The notes under the pieces are model-generated. The model made no database searches and was not told the origin of the DNA. It worked only from the letters and a program-made list of their open reading frames with translations. Below, piece after piece: positions 47,584 to 55,759 of a DNA stretch of 64,000 bases (positions within the stretch are counted from its first letter, which is position 1; each line of letters begins with the position of its first letter). Position numbers and translations under genes: made by a program. Source of the stretch: Bacteroidetes bacterium 46-16 (GTDB taxonomy: Bacteria > Bacteroidota > Bacteroidia > Chitinophagales > Chitinophagaceae); assembly GCA_001897835.1 (NCBI GenBank), contig MKUN01000006.1:72118-136117 (forward strand), read 5' to 3'.

Positions 47584-49140
47584 ATGAAAAGAAGAGACTT
47601 CCTTAAGGTAACGCCCGCTGCGGCAATGGCATACATGATGAACGGCCTGCCCGTCAAAGCGCTGGCGGCAAGCCCCCTGCTCAAGCTACTGGCCCGGCAA
47701 GCCGAAGCTACCGGACGTGTCATGGTATTCATACAACTGGTGGGTGGCAACGACGGCCTTAACACCATCATCCCCATAGACCAGTATAGCGCACTCAGCA
47801 CCGCGCGTGGCAATGTGCTGATACCCGAAGAAAAAGTGCTGAAGCTAAACGGCATCCTCGAAACAGGTTTCCACCCCGCTATGTCGGGCCTGCGCGATCT
47901 CTTCAATAACAGCATGGTCAATATAGTGCAGGGCGCCAGCTATACCAATCCCAATTATTCGCACTTCAGGGCCACCGACATATGGCTTACGGGCGCCAGT
48001 TCCAACCAATACCTCAACGATGGCTGGCTGGGGCGCTACCTCGCCGACGAGAACCCCGACTATCCGCAAGTACTTACACCCGATCCCCTTGCCATACAGA
48101 TAGGTGCTACTGTCTCCACAGCCTTGCAGGGGCCCAACGTCAATATGGGTATGGCCGTTACCAGTATCGAGAACTTTTACAACATCGTCAACAACCAGGT
48201 AACGCCCGCCCCGCCCACGCCTGCAGGCCACGAGCTTACCTTCCTGCGCTTCATAGCACAGCAGACACAGCAATATACCAGCTCACTGCAGGCCGCAGCA
48301 GCTAAGGCTAATAATCTTTCGAAGCTGTACCCGGAGAAGAATTCCCTGGCCGATCAATTGAAGATCGTGGCCCGCCTCATCGCAGGTGGCCTCAGCACAC
48401 CGGTATACATGGTAAGCCTTGGCGGCTTCGATACGCATGCCGGGCAGGTAGAGGGCATGGACACCACCACCGGTACGCACGCCGACCTGCTTGGTAAACT
48501 ATCCACAGCCGTCACCGCCTTCTTTGATGATTTAAAGCTGCTAAAGGTGGATGACCGGGTAGCGGCAATGACCTTCTCCGAATTTGGCCGGCGCATTCTT
48601 TCTAACGGTGGCCTCGGGACCGACCATGGCACCGCAGCCCCGGTGATGGTATTCGGTAAATACGTCAATCCCGGCATTATAGGCAGTAACCCTGTTATAC
48701 CCGATAATGCCACCGTGCGCGACGACCTCGAAATGCAATATGACTACCGCAAGATATATGCCGCAGTGCTTACCGATTGGTTTGGCGCTCCCCGCGAGGT
48801 ATGGCTCGATGCCCTGCAGGATTATTATACCCCATTGCCCATATTCCGCAAAGACGATAAGCAGATACTCGAAGAACGTAATGAAGACCCCGTATCCCAA
48901 AACTACCCCAACCCCTTCAGCGACAAGACTTGCATATCCTTCAACTCACAGGGTGGCAGCGTGCGCATAATGCTCTACGATGCAGCAGGCCGTATGGTAA
49001 AGCTGGTAGCGGATAAAGAATATGATGCCGGCTATAACCATGTGTATCTCTACCGCGAGGGCCTGCCGCCGGGCAACTACGTCTACAAGTTCATGAACTG
49101 GAACAATAAGGCCAGTAAAAAACTCACCATTATCGATTAA
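47584..49140 (+). CDS. DUF1501 family protein with Tat-like signal and T9SS sorting domain
   Basis: The 518-residue protein has a twin-arginine signal (MKRRDFLKVTPAAAMAYMM) cut near VKALA, and a DUF1501 sulfatase-like domain (about 45-425) with QLVGGNDGLNTI, HFRATDIW, GGFDTHAGQ, FSEFGRR and TDHGTAAPV. An unusual C-terminal T9SS domain (about 440-518) starts NYPNPFSDKTCISF and ends NKASKKLTIID. It probably folds in the cytoplasm, crosses by Tat and then uses T9SS. It is paired with DUF1800, so the two likely act together at the cell surface. Confidence 0.88.
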   Translation: MKRRDFLKVTPAAAMAYMMNGLPVKALAASPLLKLLARQAEATGRVMVFIQLVGGNDGLNTIIPIDQYSALSTARGNVLIPEEKVLKLNGILETGFHPAMSGLRDLFNNSMVNIVQGASYTNPNYSHFRATDIWLTGASSNQYLNDGWLGRYLADENPDYPQVLTPDPLAIQIGATVSTALQGPNVNMGMAVTSIENFYNIVNNQVTPAPPTPAGHELTFLRFIAQQTQQYTSSLQAAAAKANNLSKLYPEKNSLADQLKIVARLIAGGLSTPVYMVSLGGFDTHAGQVEGMDTTTGTHADLLGKLSTAVTAFFDDLKLLKVDDRVAAMTFSEFGRRILSNGGLGTDHGTAAPVMVFGKYVNPGIIGSNPVIPDNATVRDDLEMQYDYRKIYAAVLTDWFGAPREVWLDALQDYYTPLPIFRKDDKQILEERNEDPVSQNYPNPFSDKTCISFNSQGGSVRIMLYDAAGRMVKLVADKEYDAGYNHVYLYREGLPPGNYVYKFMNWNNKASKKLTIID

Positions 49141-49152
49141 GCCCCTGTGCTT

Positions 49153-50058
49153 CTACCTGTTGATCACCAGCCGCTTTATGGCATAACGGTCGCCACGCTC
49201 ATACCTCAGTATATACATACCGTTGGGCAAGGGCAGTGTTGTATAGCCCCCGTTGGGTTCACAGCTTGCACGGTACACTTCCCGTCCATCTATGCTGTAT
49301 ATTTTTAGCTGCGCATCGCCTTCGTTCTTCCCTGCATCCTGCAGGTATAGTTTACCGCCGCATGGGTTAGGATAGATGTGCAGTATATCATCCTGTCGTA
49401 CCTGGGCCACATAACCTTCGCCTATTGCATCCTCAACGGTAAAGTTGTCCAGTATCCAGCCATCCTTCGGTATCACTACATTGCCCGATGCAAAGGTGAA
49501 ACGGAACATCACCGTATCAGAGGTACGATAATGCGGGAATACGAGGGGACCACCCGGCCAGGCATTGGCCCAGTCTTCCATATTCAGCTGGAACTTTGTC
49601 CAGCTATGTACTGAAGTGTCGAGCCTCGGCTTGGGCCCGCCCCAGTAAAACATATAGGTCGTGTCCTCGGTCATCGGGTCTATCCAGTTCAGCCCGTCAT
49701 CCCCCGATATTTCTACCCTGGCTATGGAGCCTGCATCCTTGTCGAGCTTATAATAAAAAGTAAGCGAGAACATGATGTTCGAGAACATGTAAGAGTGCAG
49801 TATGGTAAATACGGAGGTATCGTGCCCGGGATAGGTGTTTACCGTATCGGTAACGATGGCATTATCGGGCGAATAGGCCGAATCGAACACGGCCTTCTGC
49901 GGTTTGCCTATCTGCCACTTGTTCTGGGCATTGCTGCTGTCGATCACAAATTTAGTGCGGTTATTGTCATAGGGTGCTTCAAAGCTTTCCTGCCAGTACC
50001 ACTGGGCGTTTGCGGTGAATGAGCACAGGATGAATAGCATTGTAATGAGTCTTTGCAT
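49153..50058 (-). CDS. secreted protein with T9SS sorting domain
   Basis: Starting at the ATG at 50058 gives 301 residues with a signal peptide (to TANAQ, about residue 18), absent from the longer frame that reaches 50199. The central domain, starting YWQESFEAPYDN and containing VEISGDDGLNWIDP and GWILDNFTVEDA, resembles a jelly-roll/MAM-like carbohydrate-binding module. The type A sorting domain at the end starts LHIYPNPCGGKLYLQD and ends YAIKRLVINR. It is convergent with the DUF1501 gene, 12 bases apart. Confidence 0.82.
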   Translation of the reverse strand: MQRLITMLFILCSFTANAQWYWQESFEAPYDNNRTKFVIDSSNAQNKWQIGKPQKAVFDSAYSPDNAIVTDTVNTYPGHDTSVFTILHSYMFSNIMFSLTFYYKLDKDAGSIARVEISGDDGLNWIDPMTEDTTYMFYWGGPKPRLDTSVHSWTKFQLNMEDWANAWPGGPLVFPHYRTSDTVMFRFTFASGNVVIPKDGWILDNFTVEDAIGEGYVAQVRQDDILHIYPNPCGGKLYLQDAGKNEGDAQLKIYSIDGREVYRASCEPNGGYTTLPLPNGMYILRYERGDRYAIKRLVINR

Positions 50059-50275
50059 AAAATCGGGTTTTAACAATGAATTAAAATAGGTGTCACGATT
50101 ACAGACGTTGAAAATATAAAATACGTTAGGACTTTGAAAAACATATTTCCGCTTAAAAAATCCCCCTGCCCGGTGCTTCCATATGTTAATTATTATCACG
50201 AACTTTATATAAGCGCCGCTACCCGCGCCACCCGCTTTTATTCATCATTAACTGTTCACAAACAAACCAGGGATT

Positions 50276-50578
50276 ATGAATACCGATCCGCAATTGCAAC
50301 AGGAGGTAACCAAAAAATTGCAGGGTTATCCCAAAATAGATGCCACGCACATCAGGGTAGCAGCCACCAAGGCCGGCTACGTGATACTGGGCGGCTATGT
50401 GCGCCACTTTACCGAAAAGGTGGATGCCGTGCAGATAGCCAAAAGCGTAAAAGGCGTTAACTCCGTGACCGATGATATAGACGTGATACCACCGGGACAG
50501 GAAGTGCCCAAGTGGCATGAATCGACCTACGACCTGGGCGACGGCAGCGATGGCGGTGCGTCTGAGGCCGGTGATTAA
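50276..50578 (+). CDS. BON domain protein
   Basis: The 100-residue protein contains one BON domain: LQQEVTKKLQGYPKIDATHIRVAATKAG, then VILGGYVRHFTEKVDAVQIAKSVKGV and TDDIDVIPP. There is no signal peptide, unlike OsmY-type BON proteins, so it should be cytoplasmic. The tail is Gly/Ser/Asp-rich. BON domains bind phospholipids or help assembly; the role here is unknown. Confidence 0.85.
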   Translation: MNTDPQLQQEVTKKLQGYPKIDATHIRVAATKAGYVILGGYVRHFTEKVDAVQIAKSVKGVNSVTDDIDVIPPGQEVPKWHESTYDLGDGSDGGASEAGD

Positions 50579-50611
50579 TTTATGATAAGGCCGGCTGCAG
50601 GCTGTACCGCA

Positions 50612-51403
50612 TTACTGTATCGTTATGGCCTGCCACAGCTCCTGCTCCTTTACGAAAGCAAACTTTTTGCCGCCAAACTCCCCAACCGTATAGCTGTAGG
50701 GGAATATCTTGAGCCATGCATGTTCGGCCGACTGGAGGCCTGAATTGGCCAGCCCGCTCAGCTCTGTGGGGGTGAACCATACCGTGCCCGCCCGCGAGCT
50801 TACATTTTTATACACCAGCTTACCGGCACTGTCGGCAACGATGACGAAGACCGAGTCGGCATGATGCACCACATTGGTATCGATGATCAGCACAAGGCCC
50901 GATGCCTTGGTGACTGATACAGGTATATCGCCCGTATAAGCGGGAAAGGCTGCGTTATAGTCGTACGAAAAGGCCGGTACGGGATCATTGCCTGTTACAT
51001 TCCAAAGATTGCTGCTGTCGATACCGAAACCACCGGGTGCAAGGCTGTCGTAGAGCAGGGTGCTGTAATAGGTGCCGCCCCCTTGGGAGGGCTGCTGCGC
51101 GAGGGCTATATTGTTGAGCGACACATCGCCTGCACTGGCCAGGCTGTGCTGCGCACTGCCCCTGAAGTTGGCATAGCCCAGCTCCTGCCTGCTTATGCCA
51201 GAGTCATCGCCCTGTGTACGGAACACCTGCCGCACTGCCTGCAGGCTGCCATCTATGCCATCCGCAGGCATTGCATCTGCAGGTACGTCGTGCAGCAAAC
51301 TGAGTTGATCGGAAGGGCTGCTGCTTGTATTGCTGTCTTTCTCCTTTTTGCAGGAGCTAAAGAGCAGGGCAAGCGCCAGCGCCGTATAAAAGAACCGCTT
51401 CAT
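50612..51403 (-). CDS. lipoprotein of unknown function
   Basis: The 263-residue protein has a lipoprotein signal ending LLFSSC18 followed by KKEK. A Ser/Thr/Asp linker and a mainly beta-strand domain follow (ASGLVLIIDTNVVHHADSVFVIVADSAGKLVYKN in its middle, described here in part: VLIIDTNVV, then VFVIVADSAGKLVYKN). No family is recognised. It is convergent with BON and probably anchored in the outer membrane. Confidence 0.6.
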   Translation of the reverse strand: MKRFFYTALALALLFSSCKKEKDSNTSSSPSDQLSLLHDVPADAMPADGIDGSLQAVRQVFRTQGDDSGISRQELGYANFRGSAQHSLASAGDVSLNNIALAQQPSQGGGTYYSTLLYDSLAPGGFGIDSSNLWNVTGNDPVPAFSYDYNAAFPAYTGDIPVSVTKASGLVLIIDTNVVHHADSVFVIVADSAGKLVYKNVSSRAGTVWFTPTELSGLANSGLQSAEHAWLKIFPYSYTVGEFGGKKFAFVKEQELWQAITIQ

Positions 51404-51609
51404 GCAACAAATCTAATTAATAATAGAATAATTGGAATGATGCTTTGGGGGGTATTACTTCCACTTCTGCATGATCACTAAAATCGGAAGCGGCTTATCA
51501 ACATTTTTTGAAACAAGTCTTTTGTTTTTAAAGCTTTAGCACATTTACCTGGTATGGATAGTGCTTCCGGTCTGCTTCCTGTTCGGTTCTTAATGACTTC
51601 TTGTTTTCG

Positions 51610-51632
51610 CGTCTTTGCGAGGCACGAAGCAA
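51610..51632 (+). repeat. left copy of 23-bp inverted repeat flanking the GIY-YIG gene
   Basis: The sequence CGTCTTTGCGAGGCACGAAG continued by CAA is identical, in inverted orientation, to 52070-52092. The two copies bracket the 303-base GIY-YIG gene. Confidence 0.85.
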
Positions 51633-51664
51633 TCTCGTAATATGGCGGGAGAAGTTCAAGCTGC

Positions 51665-51967
51665 TTACCATTCCTTCATTATATCGTCCCAGAGATCGCG
51701 CCATTCATAGTTCACAGCATTTATCAGTTGTTCCTTTTGCTGACGGCTACCTGCTTTGATCCGCTTTTCTTCTGCGATAGCTTCTTCTATCCGGCTAAAG
51801 CTATTATAATAAACAAGCATGGTACAATTGTACCTGGCGGTAAAGCTATTGGGATGAATTTTAAGCTTGTGTTCAGATATCCTTTTGACAATATCTGAGG
51901 TTACGCCGGTATACAATACTCGCCTGTTAGCTGTTGTTAAAATGTAAACTGAACCGCCTCTTTGCAT
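51665..51967 (-). CDS. GIY-YIG nuclease family protein
   Basis: The 100-residue single-domain nuclease of the UvrC/UPF0213 type has VYILTTANRRVLYTGVTSD (VYI...YTGVT as the GIY-YIG core), the catalytic Arg in VKRISEHK, VYYNSFSRIEEAIAEEKRIKAG and the metal Glu in AIAEEKRIK. Small GIY-YIG proteins of this type are common in Bacteroidota, often in many copies, with unknown function. It is enclosed by two perfect inverted 23-bp repeats in an otherwise gene-poor zone, which suggests transfer as a unit. Confidence 0.85.
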   Translation of the reverse strand: MQRGGSVYILTTANRRVLYTGVTSDIVKRISEHKLKIHPNSFTARYNCTMLVYYNSFSRIEEAIAEEKRIKAGSRQQKEQLINAVNYEWRDLWDDIMKEW

Positions 51968-52069
51968 AGTATAAAATTAATATTCTTCATCGTAGCTGGG
52001 ATCAAGCTTTGCTCATGTTTTGACGAGATTATTGAGTTATTAATTATATAACGGTCTCAATGAGAAAAG

Positions 52070-52092
52070 TTGCTTCGTGCCTCGCAAAGACG
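52070..52092 (-). repeat. right copy of 23-bp inverted repeat flanking the GIY-YIG gene
   Basis: It is an exact reverse complement of 51610-51632. The core contains GCCTCGCAAAGACG. The outer sequences of the two copies do not match, so the repeat ends sharply. Confidence 0.85.
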
Positions 52093-52376
52093 GGAGGAGA
52101 GCATGGGGTTATTTCCTGTTTTCCTAGTGCTTCATTATTTCCTATTATTATAGGCGGAACAGCGGAAATGCCTGCCTGTGGCTACACAGCGAAAAAATAA
52201 TTATTTCCTGTCGTTACATATTTGTCTTTTAATGGCGACAGGGAGAAAGTTCCTGTCGTTACCTGTTCTCTTTAAAAGGAAACAGATAATTCCTGTTCAA
52301 GGGTTTACCGTATGTGAAAGAACTTAATCACCCCGTCCGCTCGTTTTAATGGAATCGCATCTATTGAGCGGCCACT

Positions 52377-52425
52377 CCCGAAATTCTTCGGGACAGGCCC
52401 TCTTTGAAAAAAGAGGGGAGTTTTT
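52377..52425 (+). terminator. two adjacent hairpins, the second followed by a T-run
   Basis: CCCGAA/TTCGGG pairs at 52377-52392. CCCTCTTT pairs with AAAGAGGG at 52398-52417 around GAAA, with TTTTT at 52421-52425. No gene lies directly upstream on the + strand, so this may be part of a dispersed repeat rather than a working terminator. Confidence 0.5.
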
Positions 52426-52560
52426 ATAGGTAATTGCACCTCCTATGCTAAAAAGCTTCGGCGGTTGATAAAGTTACGATTTGGGAGGAGGGGTTTCCAA
52501 ATAATGATATCCACATTTTTATGGCATTATGCAAGTGAAAAACAATGTGCTATTGTCAGA

Positions 52561-52581
52561 CACAAGTCGAAAAGACTTGCG
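52561..52581. repeat. CACAAGTC-n-GACTTGCG palindrome, copy 1
   Basis: CAAGTC (52563-52568) pairs with GACTTG (52574-52579). The same outer bases recur at 55501-55519, and a half-site ACTTGCGGGAG lies at 55703. The copies bracket the ABC-F and nadC genes. Confidence 0.6.
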
Positions 52582-52638
52582 CCAACTAGGGAATATGCCC
52601 TGAAGCAATGGGTATACGCTTCTTTACTTAAGGCTAAT

Positions 52639-54225
52639 TTATAGGTCAAGAAAGTGCTGAATACCGATGTCCTCCAAAAATTGCTTGTCATGCGAAACTA
52701 CCAGCAACGTTCCTTTGTAGTCTGCAATGGCAGCAGTGAGAATGCCGATGTTTTGCAGGTCAAGATTATTGGTCGGTTCATCCAACACGATCAGGTCCGG
52801 TGCCTCCTTCGATAAAGACAGACAGCACAATCCTAAACGCATCCGTTCTCCACCACTAAGTACCCCACAAGGCTTGTCCCAGTCATCTTTGGTAAACAGG
52901 AACCTGTTCAGCCTGTTCTTTAATTCATGTTCCTGCAAACCGAGTCCATTACAGCTTTGCACCTGCTCATACAAGTTTTTTACACTGTCGAGCAAGGCAT
53001 AGTGCTGATCCAGGTAGACGGCAGTAGGTACGCTTCTTTCTACGGCACCTTCACTAGGAATGAGGTTACCTAATAGGATATTCAATAAGGTGGTCTTACC
53101 AGAACCATTAACTCCTTTGATAGCCCATCTGGCACCGCTCAAAAGTTGAAAATTAATTGCCTGCTTCCATACAAGCCCATTTCCATAGTTATGATTCACC
53201 TTGTTAAGCTGTATCAGCTGTTTCCCAAGGTGTAAGTTCATATCCTCAAAGCCCAACCTGATTTTGTCTGCACCGGGAAGGCTGGCTCGCAGTTCCTGAA
53301 GCTCTGCCTGTAATCCCTGCTGTTTTTCGGCGTGCGCATTTTTGAGCTTTGCCGTGCTTTGCTCTGCCTGGTTGCGCAGGGTATTCATCATTATTTTGGC
53401 GACGCCCGCCTTTTCCTGCTTTTTCTTACCGCGGGCATCCAGTCGCTGCTGCCGCTCGATGGTTTCCCGCTCAATGGCTTTTGCTTTGCGAATCGATTTT
53501 TCTGTTTCGGTGAGCGATTCTCGAAGCGCATGCAATTCTATAGCTTTCTGTTCTTTATAGAATTCATAGTTGCCACCATAGGCTTTCAGCCCCTGGCTGC
53601 TCAGCTCATAGGTTTTCTCCGTCAGTTGCAATAGTCCCCTATCATGACTTACGATCACAAAGGCTGTTTTACGCTGTTGAATGAAGCTGTATAACAGTAT
53701 CCGTGTATCGCTATCCAGATGATTACTGGGTTCATCCATTAAAATAAGATCAGGTTCATGGATTTGCATACCCGCGAGCAGCACCTTCGTTCTTTGCCCC
53801 CCGCTAAGCGTACCAAATTGTTGGTCAAGTCTAATAGCCTCCAAGCCCCAGTAGTGAAATGCCTGTTGACAGCGCTCTTCAATTGTCCAGTCATCGGCAA
53901 GCTGTGTAAAATAGATTTCCTCGGCATCTCCGTTTAATATTGCCTGCAAGGCATTGAGCTTTTCAGCTATACCCAGCATCGCTGCAACGGTTTGGTCGGC
54001 AGGAGCCTCTGCCTGTTGTGGTACATAATAATGGCTGCCCTGCCTAAGTATGGTTCCTGTATCGGGAGCCATGATACCCGCAGCTATTTTTAAAAGTGTA
54101 GACTTGCCACAGCCGTTATTGCCAACGAGGGCTATTTTTTCTTTACTGCCAACAGACAGCTGCGATTGTTGAAATAATAAAGATTGATTGGGGTACCCAA
54201 AGGATATGTCCTGTAGTAAAAGCAT
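52639..54225 (-). CDS. ABC-F family ATPase
   Basis: The start at 54225 yields 528 residues; the open frame reaches 54483 but its first 86 residues come from intergenic hairpin sequence. There are two ABC modules without membrane domains: Walker A GNNGCGKSTLL and GVNGSGKTTLL, signatures LSGGQRTKVLLAG and LSGGERMRLGLCC, Walker B LILMDEPSNHLD and LIVLDEPTNNLD, with a charged linker (about 210-310). ABC-F proteins act on the ribosome, some protecting it from antibiotics; whether this one is a housekeeping or a resistance type is not decidable by eye. It lies in the accessory zone between repeats. Confidence 0.88.
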   Translation of the reverse strand: MLLLQDISFGYPNQSLLFQQSQLSVGSKEKIALVGNNGCGKSTLLKIAAGIMAPDTGTILRQGSHYYVPQQAEAPADQTVAAMLGIAEKLNALQAILNGDAEEIYFTQLADDWTIEERCQQAFHYWGLEAIRLDQQFGTLSGGQRTKVLLAGMQIHEPDLILMDEPSNHLDSDTRILLYSFIQQRKTAFVIVSHDRGLLQLTEKTYELSSQGLKAYGGNYEFYKEQKAIELHALRESLTETEKSIRKAKAIERETIERQQRLDARGKKKQEKAGVAKIMMNTLRNQAEQSTAKLKNAHAEKQQGLQAELQELRASLPGADKIRLGFEDMNLHLGKQLIQLNKVNHNYGNGLVWKQAINFQLLSGARWAIKGVNGSGKTTLLNILLGNLIPSEGAVERSVPTAVYLDQHYALLDSVKNLYEQVQSCNGLGLQEHELKNRLNRFLFTKDDWDKPCGVLSGGERMRLGLCCLSLSKEAPDLIVLDEPTNNLDLQNIGILTAAIADYKGTLLVVSHDKQFLEDIGIQHFLDL

Positions 54226-54572
54226 GCTATTTCTTTTTGAAAACGTGAAGATCAGTAGCGAAAGACCACTACTGTTTGATTCCGGTATCTGAAAGAAATG
54301 AGCTACTACATTATTGCGGTAAGAATGAGCTGCAAATATAAGTAGAATTGATGTATAAGAACAGCCCAAACCTTCTTTGAAGGACTGCGCTGCTATTATC
54401 GATAGCCAGACCACCCCAACTCGTCCTCGTTTGTAACGAGGATGCAAGGGCACAGCATTTGCAACGCGAGTAGGTATGGCCATAGCATACCCATACCTAA
54501 TGATAACAAATACAATGTTTAATTAGTGTTAAGCAGGTATTTACCTAATTTGCATCCGTAAATACAAGACCA
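54226..54572. other. intergenic region with four consecutive hairpins
   Basis: Palindromes lie at 54371-54383 (CCTTC/GAAGG), 54392-54406 (GCTAT/ATAGC), 54424-54442 (TCCTCGTT/AACGAGGA) and 54472-54498 (AGGTATGG/CCATACCT). The last two are linked by TGCAA-containing spacers. The layout resembles dispersed intergenic repeats of Bacteroidota. Near 54547-54553, TAATTTGC may be the nadC -7 box. Confidence 0.6.
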
Positions 54573-55412
54573 TTGACAACACAGGAATTCATTACCGCAG
54601 CATTGCTGGAAGATGTGGGCAGCGGCGACTACTCTACCCTGGCCTCCATACCGGCAGACGCAAAAGGCAAGGCAGTGCTTAAAATAAAGGAAGATGGCAT
54701 ACTGGCCGGTATGCAACTGGCGCAGGATATCTTTCATTACCTGGAAGAAGATGCCCGGTTCACCCTTTACAAAAAAGACGGAGATGCGGTAAGCAATGGC
54801 GAAACAGCATTTACCGTTGAGGCCGGTGTGCACACCATACTAAAAGCCGAGCGGCTGGTGCTCAACTGCATGCAGCGTATGAGCGGCATTGCCACCCTCA
54901 CCAACAGGTACGTGACTAAAATAAAAGGCTACAAAACCAAAATACTCGATACCCGGAAGACCACCCCGCTGTTCCGCGAATATGAGAAGCAGGCGGTACG
55001 CATAGGCGGCGGTTACAACCTGCGCATGGGGCTGTATGATATGATCATGCTAAAAGACAACCACATAGATTTTTGCGGGGGTATTGAGCAGGCCATACGG
55101 AAGACCAATGAATACCTGGCGGCCAGCAAGCTGGACCTGAAAATAGAGATAGAGACCCGCAACCTGGATGATGTGCGCCGTGTGCTGGAAACGGGCAAGG
55201 TGCACCGCATCATGCTCGATAACTACCCGCCGGAACTGGTGGAAGAGGCTATTGGCATGATAGACGGCAGGTACGAGACCGAGGCATCGGGGGGCATCAA
55301 CCTGGATAACATCCTATCTTATGCACGCACGGGTGTTGATTATGTATCCTGCGGCGCTATCATCAATCATGCGGTGAGCATGGACCTGAGTTTAAAAGCA
55401 CAGTTGGCTTAA
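54573..55412 (+). CDS. nadC: nicotinate-nucleotide pyrophosphorylase (carboxylating), TTG start
   Basis: The 279-residue quinolinate phosphoribosyltransferase has LLEDVGSGDYST, DTRKTTPLFREYEKQAV, RIGGGYNLRMGLYDMIMLKDNH (quoted in parts: IGGGYNLRMGLYD, then MIMLKDNH), IEIETRNLDDV and EASGGINLDNI. It makes nicotinate mononucleotide for NAD. No ATG or GTG lies upstream in frame before a TAA at 54546, and the family N-terminus begins here, so the start is TTG. The transcript start should lie close to it. Its last 15 codons plus stop are duplicated in diverged form at 55624-55671. Confidence 0.92.
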   Translation: MTTQEFITAALLEDVGSGDYSTLASIPADAKGKAVLKIKEDGILAGMQLAQDIFHYLEEDARFTLYKKDGDAVSNGETAFTVEAGVHTILKAERLVLNCMQRMSGIATLTNRYVTKIKGYKTKILDTRKTTPLFREYEKQAVRIGGGYNLRMGLYDMIMLKDNHIDFCGGIEQAIRKTNEYLAASKLDLKIEIETRNLDDVRRVLETGKVHRIMLDNYPPELVEEAIGMIDGRYETEASGGINLDNILSYARTGVDYVSCGAIINHAVSMDLSLKAQLA

Positions 55413-55436
55413 CAAAAAAGCTCTTAGTATTCATCG
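55365..55436 (+). repeat. nadC 3' end, resident copy of a diverged duplication
   Basis: This stretch (last 15 codons of nadC, stop and about 24 further bases) matches 55624-55695. Over the 48 coding bases 42 agree, and five of the six differences are silent. Confidence 0.85.
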
Positions 55437-55500
55437 TAAACCCGAAATAGGTGTGGATAAGGATGTATAGCTGGCAGTTACAAAAGCCATTATTTATAAC

Positions 55501-55519
55501 CACAAGTCACAGACTTGCG
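55501..55519. repeat. CACAAGTC-n-GACTTGCG palindrome, copy 2
   Basis: CAAGTC (55503-55508) and GACTTG (55512-55517) around ACA, followed by GCGGGAGCGGGGAA. The tail recurs after the second nadC fragment as ACTTGCGGGAGTGGGGAA near 55703-55720. Confidence 0.6.
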
Positions 55520-55623
55520 GGAGCGGGGAATCACAAAGTTCCAATGTAGAGCGAGAGGACATATTGCTAATGTACGGCTTGGGAACAGACCTTGTACTAT
55601 TTCGCTATGAACTCCGGTTGTGG

Positions 55624-55671
55624 AACCATGCAGTGAGCATGGACCTGAGCTTAAAAGTACAACTGGCTTAA
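55624..55671 (+). pseudogene. detached 3' fragment of a second nadC
   Basis: It encodes NHAVSMDLSLKVQLA and a TAA, against NHAVSMDLSLKAQLA in the resident gene. There is no start or upstream nadC sequence. Mostly silent differences indicate that it came from a functional nadC of a related lineage, not from decay of a local duplicate. Confidence 0.8.
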
Positions 55672-55759
55672 CAAAGCAGTTGCTTGTATTCATCATCGAG
55701 CCACTTGCGGGAGTGGGGAAACAAAAAATAGATAATTTTATACTAAACCATTAGGATAT

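Larger units (their letters stand above)
51968..52638. other. 671-bp gene-free region with several repeats and hairpins
   Basis: No credible gene is seen on either strand. It contains the right inverted repeat at 52070-52092, two TTCCTGTCGTTAC copies (52205-52217 and 52250-52262) with an inverted CGACAGG between them (52235-52241), two adjacent hairpins at 52377-52417, and the CACAAGTC-GACTTGCG hairpin at 52561-52581. Confidence 0.7.

Noticed and set aside
54226-54483. N-terminal extension of 86 residues on the ABC-F protein
   Set aside because: The extension is translated palindromic intergenic DNA, and the ABC-F family begins at the ATG at 54225.
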